This document shows positions 25,764 through 35,270 of a stretch of 64,000 nt of DNA, one piece after another. Each line of letters begins with the position of its first letter. Positions within the stretch are counted from its first letter, which is position 1. Under the pieces are notes generated by a model that did not search any database, was not told the DNA's origin, and was given only the letters and a program-made list of their open reading frames with translations. Source of the stretch: Mucilaginibacter endophyticus. Its GTDB lineage: Bacteria; Bacteroidota; Bacteroidia; Sphingobacteriales; Sphingobacteriaceae. A program made the translations under genes and the position numbers. Where the stretch lies: positions 505,165 to 569,164 of the forward strand of contig NZ_QPCG01000005.1 of assembly GCF_003351025.1 (NCBI RefSeq). Reading direction: 5' to 3'.

Positions 25764-27872
25764 ATGAAATTTAAGAACAAGTATTACCCATTGCTGCTGT
25801 TTGCTTTATTGATTTGGGTAAAACAGTTATGTGCGCAAACCGGAGGTATCAAGGTAGCCTGCATTGGTAATTCGGTTACCTATGGCTACGGGTTGGCTAA
25901 TCCTGCACAGGAAAGCTACCCTGCTCAGTTACAAAAACTGCTGGGCAGTAAATACCAGGTTTTAAACTTTGGACATAGCGGCGCTACTTTGCTCAAAAAT
26001 GGTCACAATCCCTGGTATAAAATGCCGGAGTTTAAGGGGCTCATAGCATCCAAGCCAGATATAGCTATTATTCACCTCGGATTAAACGATACCGATCCGA
26101 GGGATTGGCCAGATTACAGGCAAAATTTTGAAGCGGATTACGCTTGGTTAATTGATACCATCAGGAAGGTGAACCCTCAGATGAAGATCTTTATTTGCCG
26201 GTTAACGCCAATCTTCAGCGGGCACACAAGGTTTAAATCAGGTACAAGAGAGTGGTACTGGCAGATTCAAAACCTCATCCCTTTGATTGCAAAAGCAAAT
26301 CAAGTCGACCTGATCGATTTTAATAAGCCGCTTCATAACCGCCCTGATCTCTTTGCCGATAATTTGCATCCGGATAAGGAAGGTGCCTCAATATTGGCTC
26401 GGACAGCTTACGGCAGAATTACCGGTAATTATGGTGGTTTAAAATTACCGGCCGTATTCGCCAGCCAGATGGTATTACAGCGCGACAGGCCAATCCCGGT
26501 ATATGGAACAGCGAATGCCGGAGTTGAAATAACTGTTAAATTCAAAAAAGTTGTAGCAAAAGCGAAGACAGATGAAAATGGTGAATGGAAAGTAATGTTG
26601 CCAGCGTCAAAGGCGAGCGGGCCTTTTCAAATGAAGATTGTCGCTAAAGATACGAGTATCACTCTCAGCAATATTTTAATGGGCGATGTCTGGCTTTGTG
26701 CCGGGCAATCCAACATGTATTTCCCGCTAAACCACTCGGCAGAGGGTATTGCTGCTATAAAAACCGCATCGGCAAATTCAAAATTACATTTATATAAACT
26801 CAACCCACAGACAGAAACTGATCCGGTAGTTTGGGACTCAGTGAGTTTAGCTAAAGCCAACAAACTGGATTTCTTTTCAGGTTCGTGGAAAGCATGCGAC
26901 AGCAGTTCGGCGGCAGGTTTTTCGGCGGTCGGCTATTATTTCGGTCAAAAAATAGCCAAAGATACCGGCGTCCCCATCGGTTTGATTGAAGTGGCAGTGG
27001 GCGGCTCGCCAACCGAGTCATGGATAGAACGCTATACGATGGAACATGATGATCAACTGGTTGATATGCTGAATAACTGGCGTGGTTCTGATTATGAAAT
27101 GGCTTTTTGCCGGGAGAGGGCAGCTATCAATTTAAAGAATGCAATTAATATTAAGCAACGGCATAGCTATGAGCCCTGTTATAATTATGAAGCGGCCATC
27201 GATCCGCTTACGCGCTTCCCCATAAAAGGCGTGGTATGGTACCAGGGCGAAAGCAATACACATAACGTTGAACTTTACAGCCATTTATTTACAACACTCG
27301 TAAGCAGCTGGCGGCAGAAGTGGGGGGCTGAGCTGCCTTTTTACACTGTTCAACTATCGGGTATCAACCGGCCTTCATGGCCAGTTTTCAGGGATACTCA
27401 GCGGAAACTGCAAAAGAAGATCCCCAATATGCAAATGGCCGTAAGCTTTGATCTCGGCGATTCACTAAATGTGCACCCAACAAAGAAGCGGGAAGTAGGA
27501 GAACGGCTGGCCCTGCTGGCAGCGTGTTATACTTATCACCAACCTGTAAAAGCCAATAGTCCCGAACCGTTGACAGCTACCAGACAAGGTAGTCAAATTG
27601 TGATGTCCTTTGGCTTCGCCGCCCAGCTAAAAACGGCAAATAATAAAAGGCTGATTGGTTTTGAGCTGATCAATAACAAAGGCCAAAGTGTTTTGCCAAT
27701 CGCAGCTATCAGGGGAAGTAAAGTATACCTTACTATTCCGGCAGGTGAAAATATCAAGGCGATCAACTACGCCATGCAGCCATTTACCCGGGCTAATTTA
27801 ATTAACGAGGTTGGGTTGCCTGCTCCAACATTTACCATGCAACTGCATGAAAAGGAAAATGTATTCTATTAA
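25764..27872 (+). CDS. nanS: Two-domain esterase: SGNH hydrolase plus sialate O-acetylesterase
   Basis: 702 residues with a signal ending LCAQT. Domain 1 (about 28-215) is a GDSL/SGNH hydrolase: CIGNSVTYG (Ser37), GLND (Asn108) and DNLHPD (Asp199, His202). Domain 2 (about 225-700) is the sialate O-acetylesterase: LPAVFASQMVLQRD, DVWLCAGQSNMYFPL (Ser316), VAVGGSPTESW and GVVWYQGESNTHN. It would remove O-acetyl groups from sialic acids before or after sialidase action. NanS of Tannerella also has two esterase domains. Two different catalytic sites may deal with different positions (C4/C7/C9). Confidence 0.87.
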   Translation: MKFKNKYYPLLLFALLIWVKQLCAQTGGIKVACIGNSVTYGYGLANPAQESYPAQLQKLLGSKYQVLNFGHSGATLLKNGHNPWYKMPEFKGLIASKPDIAIIHLGLNDTDPRDWPDYRQNFEADYAWLIDTIRKVNPQMKIFICRLTPIFSGHTRFKSGTREWYWQIQNLIPLIAKANQVDLIDFNKPLHNRPDLFADNLHPDKEGASILARTAYGRITGNYGGLKLPAVFASQMVLQRDRPIPVYGTANAGVEITVKFKKVVAKAKTDENGEWKVMLPASKASGPFQMKIVAKDTSITLSNILMGDVWLCAGQSNMYFPLNHSAEGIAAIKTASANSKLHLYKLNPQTETDPVVWDSVSLAKANKLDFFSGSWKACDSSSAAGFSAVGYYFGQKIAKDTGVPIGLIEVAVGGSPTESWIERYTMEHDDQLVDMLNNWRGSDYEMAFCRERAAINLKNAINIKQRHSYEPCYNYEAAIDPLTRFPIKGVVWYQGESNTHNVELYSHLFTTLVSSWRQKWGAELPFYTVQLSGINRPSWPVFRDTQRKLQKKIPNMQMAVSFDLGDSLNVHPTKKREVGERLALLAACYTYHQPVKANSPEPLTATRQGSQIVMSFGFAAQLKTANNKRLIGFELINNKGQSVLPIAAIRGSKVYLTIPAGENIKAINYAMQPFTRANLINEVGLPAPTFTMQLHEKENVFY

Positions 27873-27883
27873 AATCTACTGAA

Positions 27884-29062
27884 ATGAGTTATTCTGAAAC
27901 CGATTTACATATTTTAAAAACATTTTACGAACGTCAATTACTGCAGGATACGGTGCCGTTCTGGTTCCCGCGCTCTGTTGATGAAGAACACGGTGGCTAC
28001 CTGTTCATGCGTGATCAGGACGGAAGCCTGATTGATGATGACAAAGCCGTCTGGATCCAGGGCAGGGCGGCCTGGTTGCTGGCCACTTTGTATAATACCG
28101 TAGCGCCCAAACAGGATTGGCTTTACGCTTCCCGCTCGGGCATTAACTTTTTGCTTGATCATTGCTTCGATACCGATGGGCAAATGTTTTTTCACGTAAC
28201 CCGTGACGGCAAACCCATCCGGAAACGCCGTTACTTTTTTTCCGAAACATTCGCGGTTATAGCCATGGCGGCTTATGCCAAGGCCTCGGGCGATGAGGGC
28301 ATCGCTCAAAAAGCAAGGGAGCTTTTTGGTAAATGTATTGAGTATGCTACTGTACCAGGGTTGCTTCCGGCAAAGTTTACCTCAACACGTCCTTCAAAAG
28401 GTATTGGTGTACCCATGATCATGATCAATACGGCCCAGCAGTTACGCGAAACCATTGGCGATGAACGCTGCGATGTGTACATCGAAAAATGGATCAAAGA
28501 AATTGAGACCGATTTTGTAAAGCACGATATTAAATGCGTTATGGAACAGGTTGCACCCGATGGCAGCATTATTGACCATATTGACGGGCGTACGCTAAAT
28601 CCCGGTCATGCTATAGAAGGCGCCTGGTTTATCTTACACGAAGCCAAATACCGTAATAATGATGCTCACCTGATTGAGCTTGGCTGCACCATGCTTGATT
28701 ATATGTGGGAACGTGGCTGGGATAAAGAACATGGCGGCATTTTATATTACCGCGATGTTTATGATAAACCCGTGCAGGAATACTGGCAGGATATGAAATT
28801 CTGGTGGCCTCACAACGAGGTGATCATAGCCACCCTGTTGGCTTATACCCTCACTGGTAACGAAAAATATGCCCGCTGGCACAAAATGGTGCATGATTAT
28901 GCTTATGATAGATTTCATGACCCGGTAAACGGCGAATGGTTTGGCTACCTGCACAGGGATGGCAGTTTGGCGCAAACGGCCAAAGGTAATTTGTTTAAAG
29001 GGCCTTTTCATTTACCCCGCCAGGAATGGTATTGTATGCAATTATTAAAACAACTGAAATAA
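27884..29062 (+). CDS. nanE: N-acylglucosamine 2-epimerase (AGE/RenBP family)
   Basis: 392 residues, cytosolic (alpha/alpha)6 barrel. It converts ManNAc from NanA to GlcNAc without phosphorylation, the Bacteroidota route that replaces NanK/NanE of E. coli. Motifs: DEEHGGYLFMRDQDG, VWIQGRAAWLLATLYN, RYFFSETFAVIAMAAYA, NPGHAIEGAWFILHEAK and DMKFWWPHNEVIIATLLAY, with His residues in the last two at the catalytic site. A kinase of the RokA type needed for the next step is not in the window. It is 11 bp after the esterase gene. Confidence 0.9.
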   Translation: MSYSETDLHILKTFYERQLLQDTVPFWFPRSVDEEHGGYLFMRDQDGSLIDDDKAVWIQGRAAWLLATLYNTVAPKQDWLYASRSGINFLLDHCFDTDGQMFFHVTRDGKPIRKRRYFFSETFAVIAMAAYAKASGDEGIAQKARELFGKCIEYATVPGLLPAKFTSTRPSKGIGVPMIMINTAQQLRETIGDERCDVYIEKWIKEIETDFVKHDIKCVMEQVAPDGSIIDHIDGRTLNPGHAIEGAWFILHEAKYRNNDAHLIELGCTMLDYMWERGWDKEHGGILYYRDVYDKPVQEYWQDMKFWWPHNEVIIATLLAYTLTGNEKYARWHKMVHDYAYDRFHDPVNGEWFGYLHRDGSLAQTAKGNLFKGPFHLPRQEWYCMQLLKQLK

Positions 29063-29063
29063 G

Positions 29064-30227
29064 ATGAAAAAATCAATTATATCCATATTCATGAGCCTGC
29101 TTGTTAGTGCCGTCTACGCGCAACAGAAGGACGTAACAGTTTTCAGATCAGGAGCCGACGGCTATAAGTCGTTTAGGATTCCGGCTGTTGTTAAAGTGCC
29201 AAACGGGGAGCTGCTTGCCTTTGCAGAAGGCAGGGTGAACGGTGGCGGCGATTTTGGTAATATCCAGATCGTATTGAAACGAAGCGCCGATGGTGGCAAA
29301 ACATGGGGAGCCTTACAGGTAGTAGCCTCAAATGATACGCTGCAAACAGGTAATGCGGCTCCGGTGGTTGACCGTACCGATCCGGCTTATCCTAAAGGTC
29401 GGCTGTTCCTGTTTTATAATACAGGCAATGCGCCCGAAAATATGGTTCGTAAAGGTAAGGGACTGCGTGAGGTGTGGTATAAAACATCAACCGATAATGG
29501 CTTAAGCTGGTCGACTCCGGTGAATATTACATTACAGGTGCATAAACCCAAGCAGCCACATGTTAACAGTGCTTATAACTTTAACGAAGACTGGCGCAGT
29601 TATGCCAATACCCCTGGCCATGCCATACAGCTAACGGCAGGAAAATATAAGGGCAGGATCTACATAGCGTCTAATCATTCGGCAGGTGAGCCGCAAAAGC
29701 ATTACGCAGATGGCCGGGCTTTTGGTTACTATACAGATGATCATGGCAAAACATTTAAGCTGAGCGATGAAGTGAATTTACCAGGAGCCAATGAAAATAT
29801 GGCGGTTGAACTTAGCGGTAACAAACTGATGATGAATATCCGTAACCAGTTGGGCAATGTAAAACAACGCATTGTTGCTGTAAGCAGCAACGGTGGCCAA
29901 ACCTGGGATACCGCTTATTTTGACGCTCAACTGCCCGATCCGGTTTGTCAGGGGAGCATTTTAAATTTAGGTAAAAATAAAGGCAAAGCTATTATAGCAG
30001 TTTGTAATGATGCCGATACCTTGCACAGGGATAACCTTACCCTTCGCGTTAGCTTTGATGAGGGCAAAAGCTGGAAGCAGAACTGTGTTATAGCAAAATC
30101 GCCGGAAGGTTACAAGGGAGATTACAGCGCCTACTCCGATCTGGTGGCTATTGATCAAAAGCATATAGGTATCCTGTACGAAAAAGATGATTATAAACAG
30201 ATAGTTTTTACCCGACATGACTGGTAA
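29064..30227 (+). CDS. nanH: Exo-alpha-sialidase (GH33)
   Basis: 387 residues with signal peptide ending VYAQQ. KSFRIPAVV is the FRIP motif holding the first Arg of the triad. Asp-boxes are SADGGKTW, STDNGLSW, SSNGGQTW and SFDEGKSW. EGRVNGGGDFGNIQIVLKRS carries the acid/base Asp region; YSAYSDLVAID gives the nucleophile Tyr area near the end. It releases terminal sialic acid from glycoproteins, in the periplasm or at the surface. The start follows the AGE stop directly, and its end overlaps the next gene by 11 bp. Confidence 0.93.
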   Translation: MKKSIISIFMSLLVSAVYAQQKDVTVFRSGADGYKSFRIPAVVKVPNGELLAFAEGRVNGGGDFGNIQIVLKRSADGGKTWGALQVVASNDTLQTGNAAPVVDRTDPAYPKGRLFLFYNTGNAPENMVRKGKGLREVWYKTSTDNGLSWSTPVNITLQVHKPKQPHVNSAYNFNEDWRSYANTPGHAIQLTAGKYKGRIYIASNHSAGEPQKHYADGRAFGYYTDDHGKTFKLSDEVNLPGANENMAVELSGNKLMMNIRNQLGNVKQRIVAVSSNGGQTWDTAYFDAQLPDPVCQGSILNLGKNKGKAIIAVCNDADTLHRDNLTLRVSFDEGKSWKQNCVIAKSPEGYKGDYSAYSDLVAIDQKHIGILYEKDDYKQIVFTRHDW

Positions 30228-32778
30228 GCGGCCCTTTGTTACTTTGTGCTGTTTGCTTGTTTTCAGGCTGATGACGGTTGCACAGGTGCAATTGCCTGTA
30301 TATCCTGATTCGCTATTTTCTACCTATTACCAGCAGCGGGTGACACATTTTAAAACGCTGCCTAAGGCCAATGGCGATATCATTTTTTTAGGAAATAGTA
30401 TTACCGACGGAGCGGAGTGGAGCGAATTATTTGGTGATAGCCGCATTAAAAACCGCGGGATCAGTGGGGACATCAGTGCCGGTGTAATCGCCAGACTACC
30501 TGAAGTGGCTGACCGCAAACCGGCGAAAGTTTTTCTGCTTATCGGCGTTAATGATCTATCGCGGAATACCTCGCCGGATAGCGTAGTTGAAAATATCATG
30601 CTGATCGCCAATTATCTGCATGAAAAAACTTCTGCTACAAAGCTTTATGTACAGAGCATTTTACCTGTTAATAAAATTTATAACAAGTTTGGAACACATA
30701 CGGGTAAGTCTGCACAAATTATCAAAGTAAATCAACAACTTGAAACAGGTGCGAACAGCAATCATTACACCTTTATCAATATTCATGACGCTTTTTGCGG
30801 GGCAGACGGACTGCTCAACCCCGAGCTTACTAATGACGGACTTCATTTAAAAGGTGAAGGATACCTACTTTGGAAGCACCTGCTTTATCCTTATGTTTTT
30901 GATCTGGAATCAAAGTCGTCATTAGTGCCATTGCCACAATCCCTAAAATGGCAGCCCGGTTTTTTCTCATTTTACAAATGCAGTTCTGTTATTGCCGGTA
31001 AAGGTTTGGTAAATGAGGCGCATATTGTAGAGGAATTGTTAAAGGTAAATGGCGCATATTCAATCGACCATGATTCCTCTGCTCATAAACCTTACATCGA
31101 ACTAAAGCTTACTAAAGTTAAAGTGCCTCAACACGCGGAAGAGGCCTATCGCTTACAGGTTTCGGAAAACCATGTAACGATAACGGCCAACACAGCTCAC
31201 GGTATTTTTAACGGCATCCAAACCTTACGGCAATTACTGAGAGATAATGTAATGCTGGATGCCTGTGATATAACCGATTGGCCAGCATTTGCATGGCGGG
31301 GGTATATGGTGGATGTTGGTCGTAATTATCAATCGGTTGAGCAGTTGGAGCAACAGATTGATATAATGGTTTTGTACAAACTGAATGTGTTTCACTTTCA
31401 CGTAACGGAAGACATTGCCTGGCGCCTGGCCATAAAACAATATCCGGAGTTGACTAAGCCCGAAAATATGCTCAGGGATAAGGGGCAATTTTATAGTGTT
31501 GATGACGTAAAAGAATTACAACGCTTTTGCAAAGACCGCCATATAGAATTTGTGCCTGAAATTGACATGCCAGGGCACAGCGGCGCGTTTAAAAGAGCCT
31601 TTCATGTCGACATGCAAAGCGATACCGGCATGCGGATATTGAAGGATATCATCCGGGAGGTATGTGAAACCTATAGGCCGGTTTACCTGCACATTGGAGG
31701 AGATGAGGTGAAGATCAGTAATACCGGTTTTTTACCGGAGATCTGCCGCACGGTTAAACAATATGGTGTTAAAGCCATAGGATGGAGCCCGGGCGGTAAC
31801 GTACCGGCAAATACCATCAGGCAACTGTGGATGAAGGAAGGAATTGTAAACAAAAAGACACAATATATCGATTCCAGGCATATGTACCTCAATCACATGG
31901 ATCCGCTGGAAAGTGTGACAACGCTTTTTTACCGCATGATTGGTGACGTGCAGACGGGCGATGACAATGTTTTAGGTGGCGAGATCTGCTTGTGGAATGA
32001 TCGGGCCGTAAACCGGCAGGAAGACCTGCTAACCATGAACCCGGCATATCCGGCTATACTAACCTTTGCCGAAAGGTCATGGCGGGGCGGAGGGCGACCG
32101 GGCTGGACAGCAGTTATTCCATCAGCAGATACATCAGCATTTGATAATTTTAAAGCATTTGAAAACCGGCTGCTTGATCAAAAGCAACAACGCTTTAAAA
32201 CACTGCCTTTTCCGTATCGTAAACAGCAAAATTTAGTGTGGAAATTTTATGGCCCTTATAGCAATGGCGGTAATCTGGAAGCAAGGTTTAAACCAGAATT
32301 GGATTTCCTGAGTAAGGAAAGCCCGGCATTTACCGCAGCGGGTGGCACATTAATATTACGGCATTGGTGGTATCCCTTGGTAAGTAGTTTAATTGCCAAT
32401 CCTAAAGAAAATACAACATGGTATGCCTCAACAAAGATCTGGAGCGATGTTGAGGAGTATAAAAATTGCTGGATAGGTTTTAATAATCTTTCACGCTCAT
32501 ACACAACAGATACTGCCGATCCTGGTACATGGGATGGCAGGGGAAGTGCCGTATGGATAAATGGAACGCTGGTAAAAGCAGCCGATTTGAAATTTGCAGG
32601 CAGGAAAGGAAATCTCGAATCACCATTGATAGATGAAGGTTATGAATATCGCGATCCGGTAAAAATTAACCTAAAAAAAGGATGGAATACCGTGCTGATA
32701 AAACTGCCGGTTGCAGGTTTTGCTGCGAAGAATAGTAATAACCCGGTGAAATGGATGTTTACATTTTTGCCATTTTAG
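30217..32778 (+). CDS. SGNH hydrolase fused to GH20 beta-N-acetylhexosaminidase
   Basis: 853 residues with a signal ending TVAQVQ. Residues about 45-230 are an SGNH esterase: FLGNSITDG (Ser61), ISGDI, GVNDLS (Asn112) and NDGLHLKGEG (Asp207, His210). Residues about 235-350 are the GH20b lead domain. The GH20 barrel follows: AWRGYMVDVGRNY, FHFHVTEDIAWRL, EIDMPGHSGAF and YLHIGGDEVKI with the catalytic pair Asp496-Glu497. The last 200 residues look like a beta-sandwich for carbohydrate binding. It would remove GlcNAc or GalNAc from glycans once sialic acid is gone, and de-acetylate in the same chain. It overlaps nanH by 11 bp. Confidence 0.9.
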   Translation: MTGKRPFVTLCCLLVFRLMTVAQVQLPVYPDSLFSTYYQQRVTHFKTLPKANGDIIFLGNSITDGAEWSELFGDSRIKNRGISGDISAGVIARLPEVADRKPAKVFLLIGVNDLSRNTSPDSVVENIMLIANYLHEKTSATKLYVQSILPVNKIYNKFGTHTGKSAQIIKVNQQLETGANSNHYTFINIHDAFCGADGLLNPELTNDGLHLKGEGYLLWKHLLYPYVFDLESKSSLVPLPQSLKWQPGFFSFYKCSSVIAGKGLVNEAHIVEELLKVNGAYSIDHDSSAHKPYIELKLTKVKVPQHAEEAYRLQVSENHVTITANTAHGIFNGIQTLRQLLRDNVMLDACDITDWPAFAWRGYMVDVGRNYQSVEQLEQQIDIMVLYKLNVFHFHVTEDIAWRLAIKQYPELTKPENMLRDKGQFYSVDDVKELQRFCKDRHIEFVPEIDMPGHSGAFKRAFHVDMQSDTGMRILKDIIREVCETYRPVYLHIGGDEVKISNTGFLPEICRTVKQYGVKAIGWSPGGNVPANTIRQLWMKEGIVNKKTQYIDSRHMYLNHMDPLESVTTLFYRMIGDVQTGDDNVLGGEICLWNDRAVNRQEDLLTMNPAYPAILTFAERSWRGGGRPGWTAVIPSADTSAFDNFKAFENRLLDQKQQRFKTLPFPYRKQQNLVWKFYGPYSNGGNLEARFKPELDFLSKESPAFTAAGGTLILRHWWYPLVSSLIANPKENTTWYASTKIWSDVEEYKNCWIGFNNLSRSYTTDTADPGTWDGRGSAVWINGTLVKAADLKFAGRKGNLESPLIDEGYEYRDPVKINLKKGWNTVLIKLPVAGFAAKNSNNPVKWMFTFLPF

Positions 32779-32839
32779 TATCGCCGGATAAAGTTATTTG
32801 AGAATGAATTAATAACATAAATTTAATATTTACAATTCA

Positions 32840-32867
32840 TTGGCTTGTTAAACTTTGTTTAGTTTTG
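32840..32867 (+). promoter_or_regulatory. Possible promoter of the phosphonate-type operon
   Basis: TAGTTTTG at 32860-32867 fits TAnnTTTG; a TTG lies at 32840-32842 but at a short 17-nt distance. A small hairpin GTTTAG-TTTTG-CTAAAC (32857-32873) overlaps the -7 box. The gene starts at 32896. Confidence 0.3.
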
Positions 32868-32895
32868 CTAAACATTGACACCTTAAGCCAATTAA

Positions 32896-34203
32896 ATGTT
32901 TTTCCAGAATAGCTCCGAAAGGTTAAAAAGGGTATTTGCCAATCCTGTATGGTCATTGATCGCGGCATTTGGCACTTACTTTTGTATGTATGGCTACCGG
33001 AAACCCTATACAGCGGCGGCGTTTACTGATGCCGGTTTATGGGGCCTGAGTTACAAGTTTGGGATGATCATTGCCCAAACCATAGGCTATGTACTGGCAA
33101 AATGGGTGGGTATTAAATTTGTTTCGGAGATAAGGCCCGCACGGCGTATCCGGGCTATCATCATGCTGATAGGTTTTGCCGAGTTGATGCTGTTGCTTTT
33201 CGCATTAGTTCCCCGCCCCTGGAATTTAGCGTTCATGTTATTGAACGGTTTACCCTTGGGCGTGATATTTGGTTTGGTGCTCAGTTTTTTAGAGGGACGC
33301 AAGCAAACCGAGTTTTTAATTGCCGGGCTTTGCGCAAGTTTTATCCTGTCGGATGGGGTATCTAAATCAGTAGGTGCTTTTCTTTTAACCATTGGTGTTA
33401 ACGAAAATTGGATGCCCTTCATCGCTGGTTTGGTGTTTCTGTTACCGGCGTTATTGTTTATTACTATGCTGGCTTGTGTGCCGAAGCCTACAGTTACCGA
33501 CGTAAGCTCGCGTTCGGCAAGGGAGCCGATGACGGGGGCCGACAGGTGGCGCTTTTTCAATAAATATGCGCCGGGCTTGCTGGCTATTATAGCTGTTTAC
33601 CTGTTTGTTACTTTGTTGCGCAGTGTACGGGCCGATTTCGCTGTCGAATTATGGGCCGGCCTTGGTTATAAGCAAACACCTCAACTGTTCACTACTTCCG
33701 AATTGATAGTTTCATTTTGTGTTATCGTAGTTACGGGCCTCGCCGTACTCATCAAAAATCACTACCAGGCATTCAGCCTTTCCATGCTTACCAGTTTTAC
33801 AGGTTTTCTGATTTTGATGCTTGCCCTGGCCGGTTTATATGGCGGTATGGGGAAATTTACGTTTATGGTATTGGTTGGCCTGGGTGTTTATCTGCCTTAT
33901 GTAGCTGTACACGCTGTTATTTTTGAGCGGCTCATCGCAATTACCCGTGAGTGTGCAACGGTTAGTTTCCTGATGTACGTGGTTGACTCGGTTGGGTACA
34001 CGGGCTATATCGGGCTCATGCTTTTACGATACTTTACACATACCACCGATTCCGTATTATCACTCTTTTTGCAAATGTGCACCTTCCTTGGTATAGCCGG
34101 GATGCTGCTGATGGTATTCGGTCATTTATATTTTAAATCAAAATTAAAACCCCATGTTCAAAGAAACACCAAACTTCCCGCCGGGCAAAGCTATAGTGTT
34201 TGA
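32896..34203 (+). CDS. DUF5690 family MFS-like membrane transporter
   Basis: 435 residues with about twelve hydrophobic segments. The start FGTYFCMYGYRKPYTAAAFTDAG is the family mark; the RKPYTAA segment recalls glycerol-3-phosphate type MFS members (UhpT/GlpT), which carry organophosphates. That would suit phosphonate transport with the two downstream enzymes. The function is inferred from this likeness and from the gene context. The last 50 bp overlap the dehydrogenase gene in another frame, so the genes are translated from one mRNA. Confidence 0.75.
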   Translation: MFFQNSSERLKRVFANPVWSLIAAFGTYFCMYGYRKPYTAAAFTDAGLWGLSYKFGMIIAQTIGYVLAKWVGIKFVSEIRPARRIRAIIMLIGFAELMLLLFALVPRPWNLAFMLLNGLPLGVIFGLVLSFLEGRKQTEFLIAGLCASFILSDGVSKSVGAFLLTIGVNENWMPFIAGLVFLLPALLFITMLACVPKPTVTDVSSRSAREPMTGADRWRFFNKYAPGLLAIIAVYLFVTLLRSVRADFAVELWAGLGYKQTPQLFTTSELIVSFCVIVVTGLAVLIKNHYQAFSLSMLTSFTGFLILMLALAGLYGGMGKFTFMVLVGLGVYLPYVAVHAVIFERLIAITRECATVSFLMYVVDSVGYTGYIGLMLLRYFTHTTDSVLSLFLQMCTFLGIAGMLLMVFGHLYFKSKLKPHVQRNTKLPAGQSYSV

Positions 34204-35245
34204 AGGGCCTGGAAAGCCTTTTCGCACGATTGAGGGAAATATCTTCCTTGACAAGGAATCGATACTGGTCAGGAACCGCTATACCACGCTTTGTGGCAGT
34301 GATATTCACACTTTTTGCGGGCATCGTAAAGAACCTGACGAGGTAGTTTTAGGCCATGAGATTGCGGGCGATATACTGTGGTTACCACAAGAAGAAACAG
34401 TAAAGGATATGAGGGGCGAAACTGTTGCCATAGGCGACAGGGTTACCTGGTCTATTTTCGCGGTGCCGCCGGGTATTGAAGCGCCAAGGCTTGACCTGCC
34501 TCAAAAAAGCGAACAGTTATTTAAGTACGGACATGCACAGGCCTCAACCCACGACCTGTTTAATGGCGGCCTGGCCGATTATTGTGTATTGCGACCAAAT
34601 ACAGCCTTTTTAAAAATCTCTCCGGAAATTCCGTTAAAGGTTGCAGCTACCATCAGTTGTGCGCATGCTACGGTAGCCGGCGCGTTAAGGGTTGCCGGTG
34701 ATATAGCCGGTAAAAGCGTGCTTGTTTTTGGCGCGGGGCTACTGGGGATATCCTGCGTATCCATGTGCCGGGAAGCAGGAGCTAAATGGGTAGGTCTTAT
34801 TGATAATGATGAGGTACGCCTTGGCTGGGGGCCGAAATTTGGTGCCGACGAAATATTTACCTTTGCAAAAAACAATGATGACGGGCGTTTTGCATGGCCT
34901 GATGCCGACCTGGTATTCGATATGACCGGCCATCCGGAAGCGATGAAAGCAGGTGTCGAATCGCTTGCGCTTGGTGGCAGTGCCATTTGGATAGGGGCCG
35001 TATTTCCGGCTGCTCCCGTACCTGTCGATGCGCAGCTGATTGTACGTCGCGTGCTCGGAATAAAAGGGCTGCATAATTATAACTATGACGATTTTTTAAA
35101 TGCAGCCATCTTTATTGAAAACAACTATCGCAAATACCCTTTTGAACAACTGGTAGAAAAAGAATTTACGCTCAACGAAGTAGACAATGCTTTCCGTTAT
35201 GCTACCGAAAGCAAACCGGTGCGTGTGGGCGTCGCTATTAATTAA
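34154..35245 (+). CDS. Zinc-dependent dehydrogenase, HpnZ-like (phosphonate-associated)
   Basis: 363 residues, medium-chain dehydrogenase. The catalytic zinc site is CGSDIH (Cys47) and GHE (His68, Glu69). The Rossmann part has VLVFGAGLLGISCVSM and VGLIDNDEVR. LPQKSEQLFKYGHAQAST matches the segment of HpnZ-type enzymes that usually reads QKC..L.KYGH. The four structural-zinc cysteines of the usual lobe are missing here. Known relatives lie in phosphonate catabolism clusters, where an aldehyde or alcohol intermediate is oxidised. The ATG at 34154 lies inside the transporter gene. Confidence 0.75.
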   Translation: MFKETPNFPPGKAIVFEGPGKPFRTIEGNIFLDKESILVRNRYTTLCGSDIHTFCGHRKEPDEVVLGHEIAGDILWLPQEETVKDMRGETVAIGDRVTWSIFAVPPGIEAPRLDLPQKSEQLFKYGHAQASTHDLFNGGLADYCVLRPNTAFLKISPEIPLKVAATISCAHATVAGALRVAGDIAGKSVLVFGAGLLGISCVSMCREAGAKWVGLIDNDEVRLGWGPKFGADEIFTFAKNNDDGRFAWPDADLVFDMTGHPEAMKAGVESLALGGSAIWIGAVFPAAPVPVDAQLIVRRVLGIKGLHNYNYDDFLNAAIFIENNYRKYPFEQLVEKEFTLNEVDNAFRYATESKPVRVGVAIN

Positions 35246-35270
35246 ACATGAATTTTAAAAAAATATTAAA

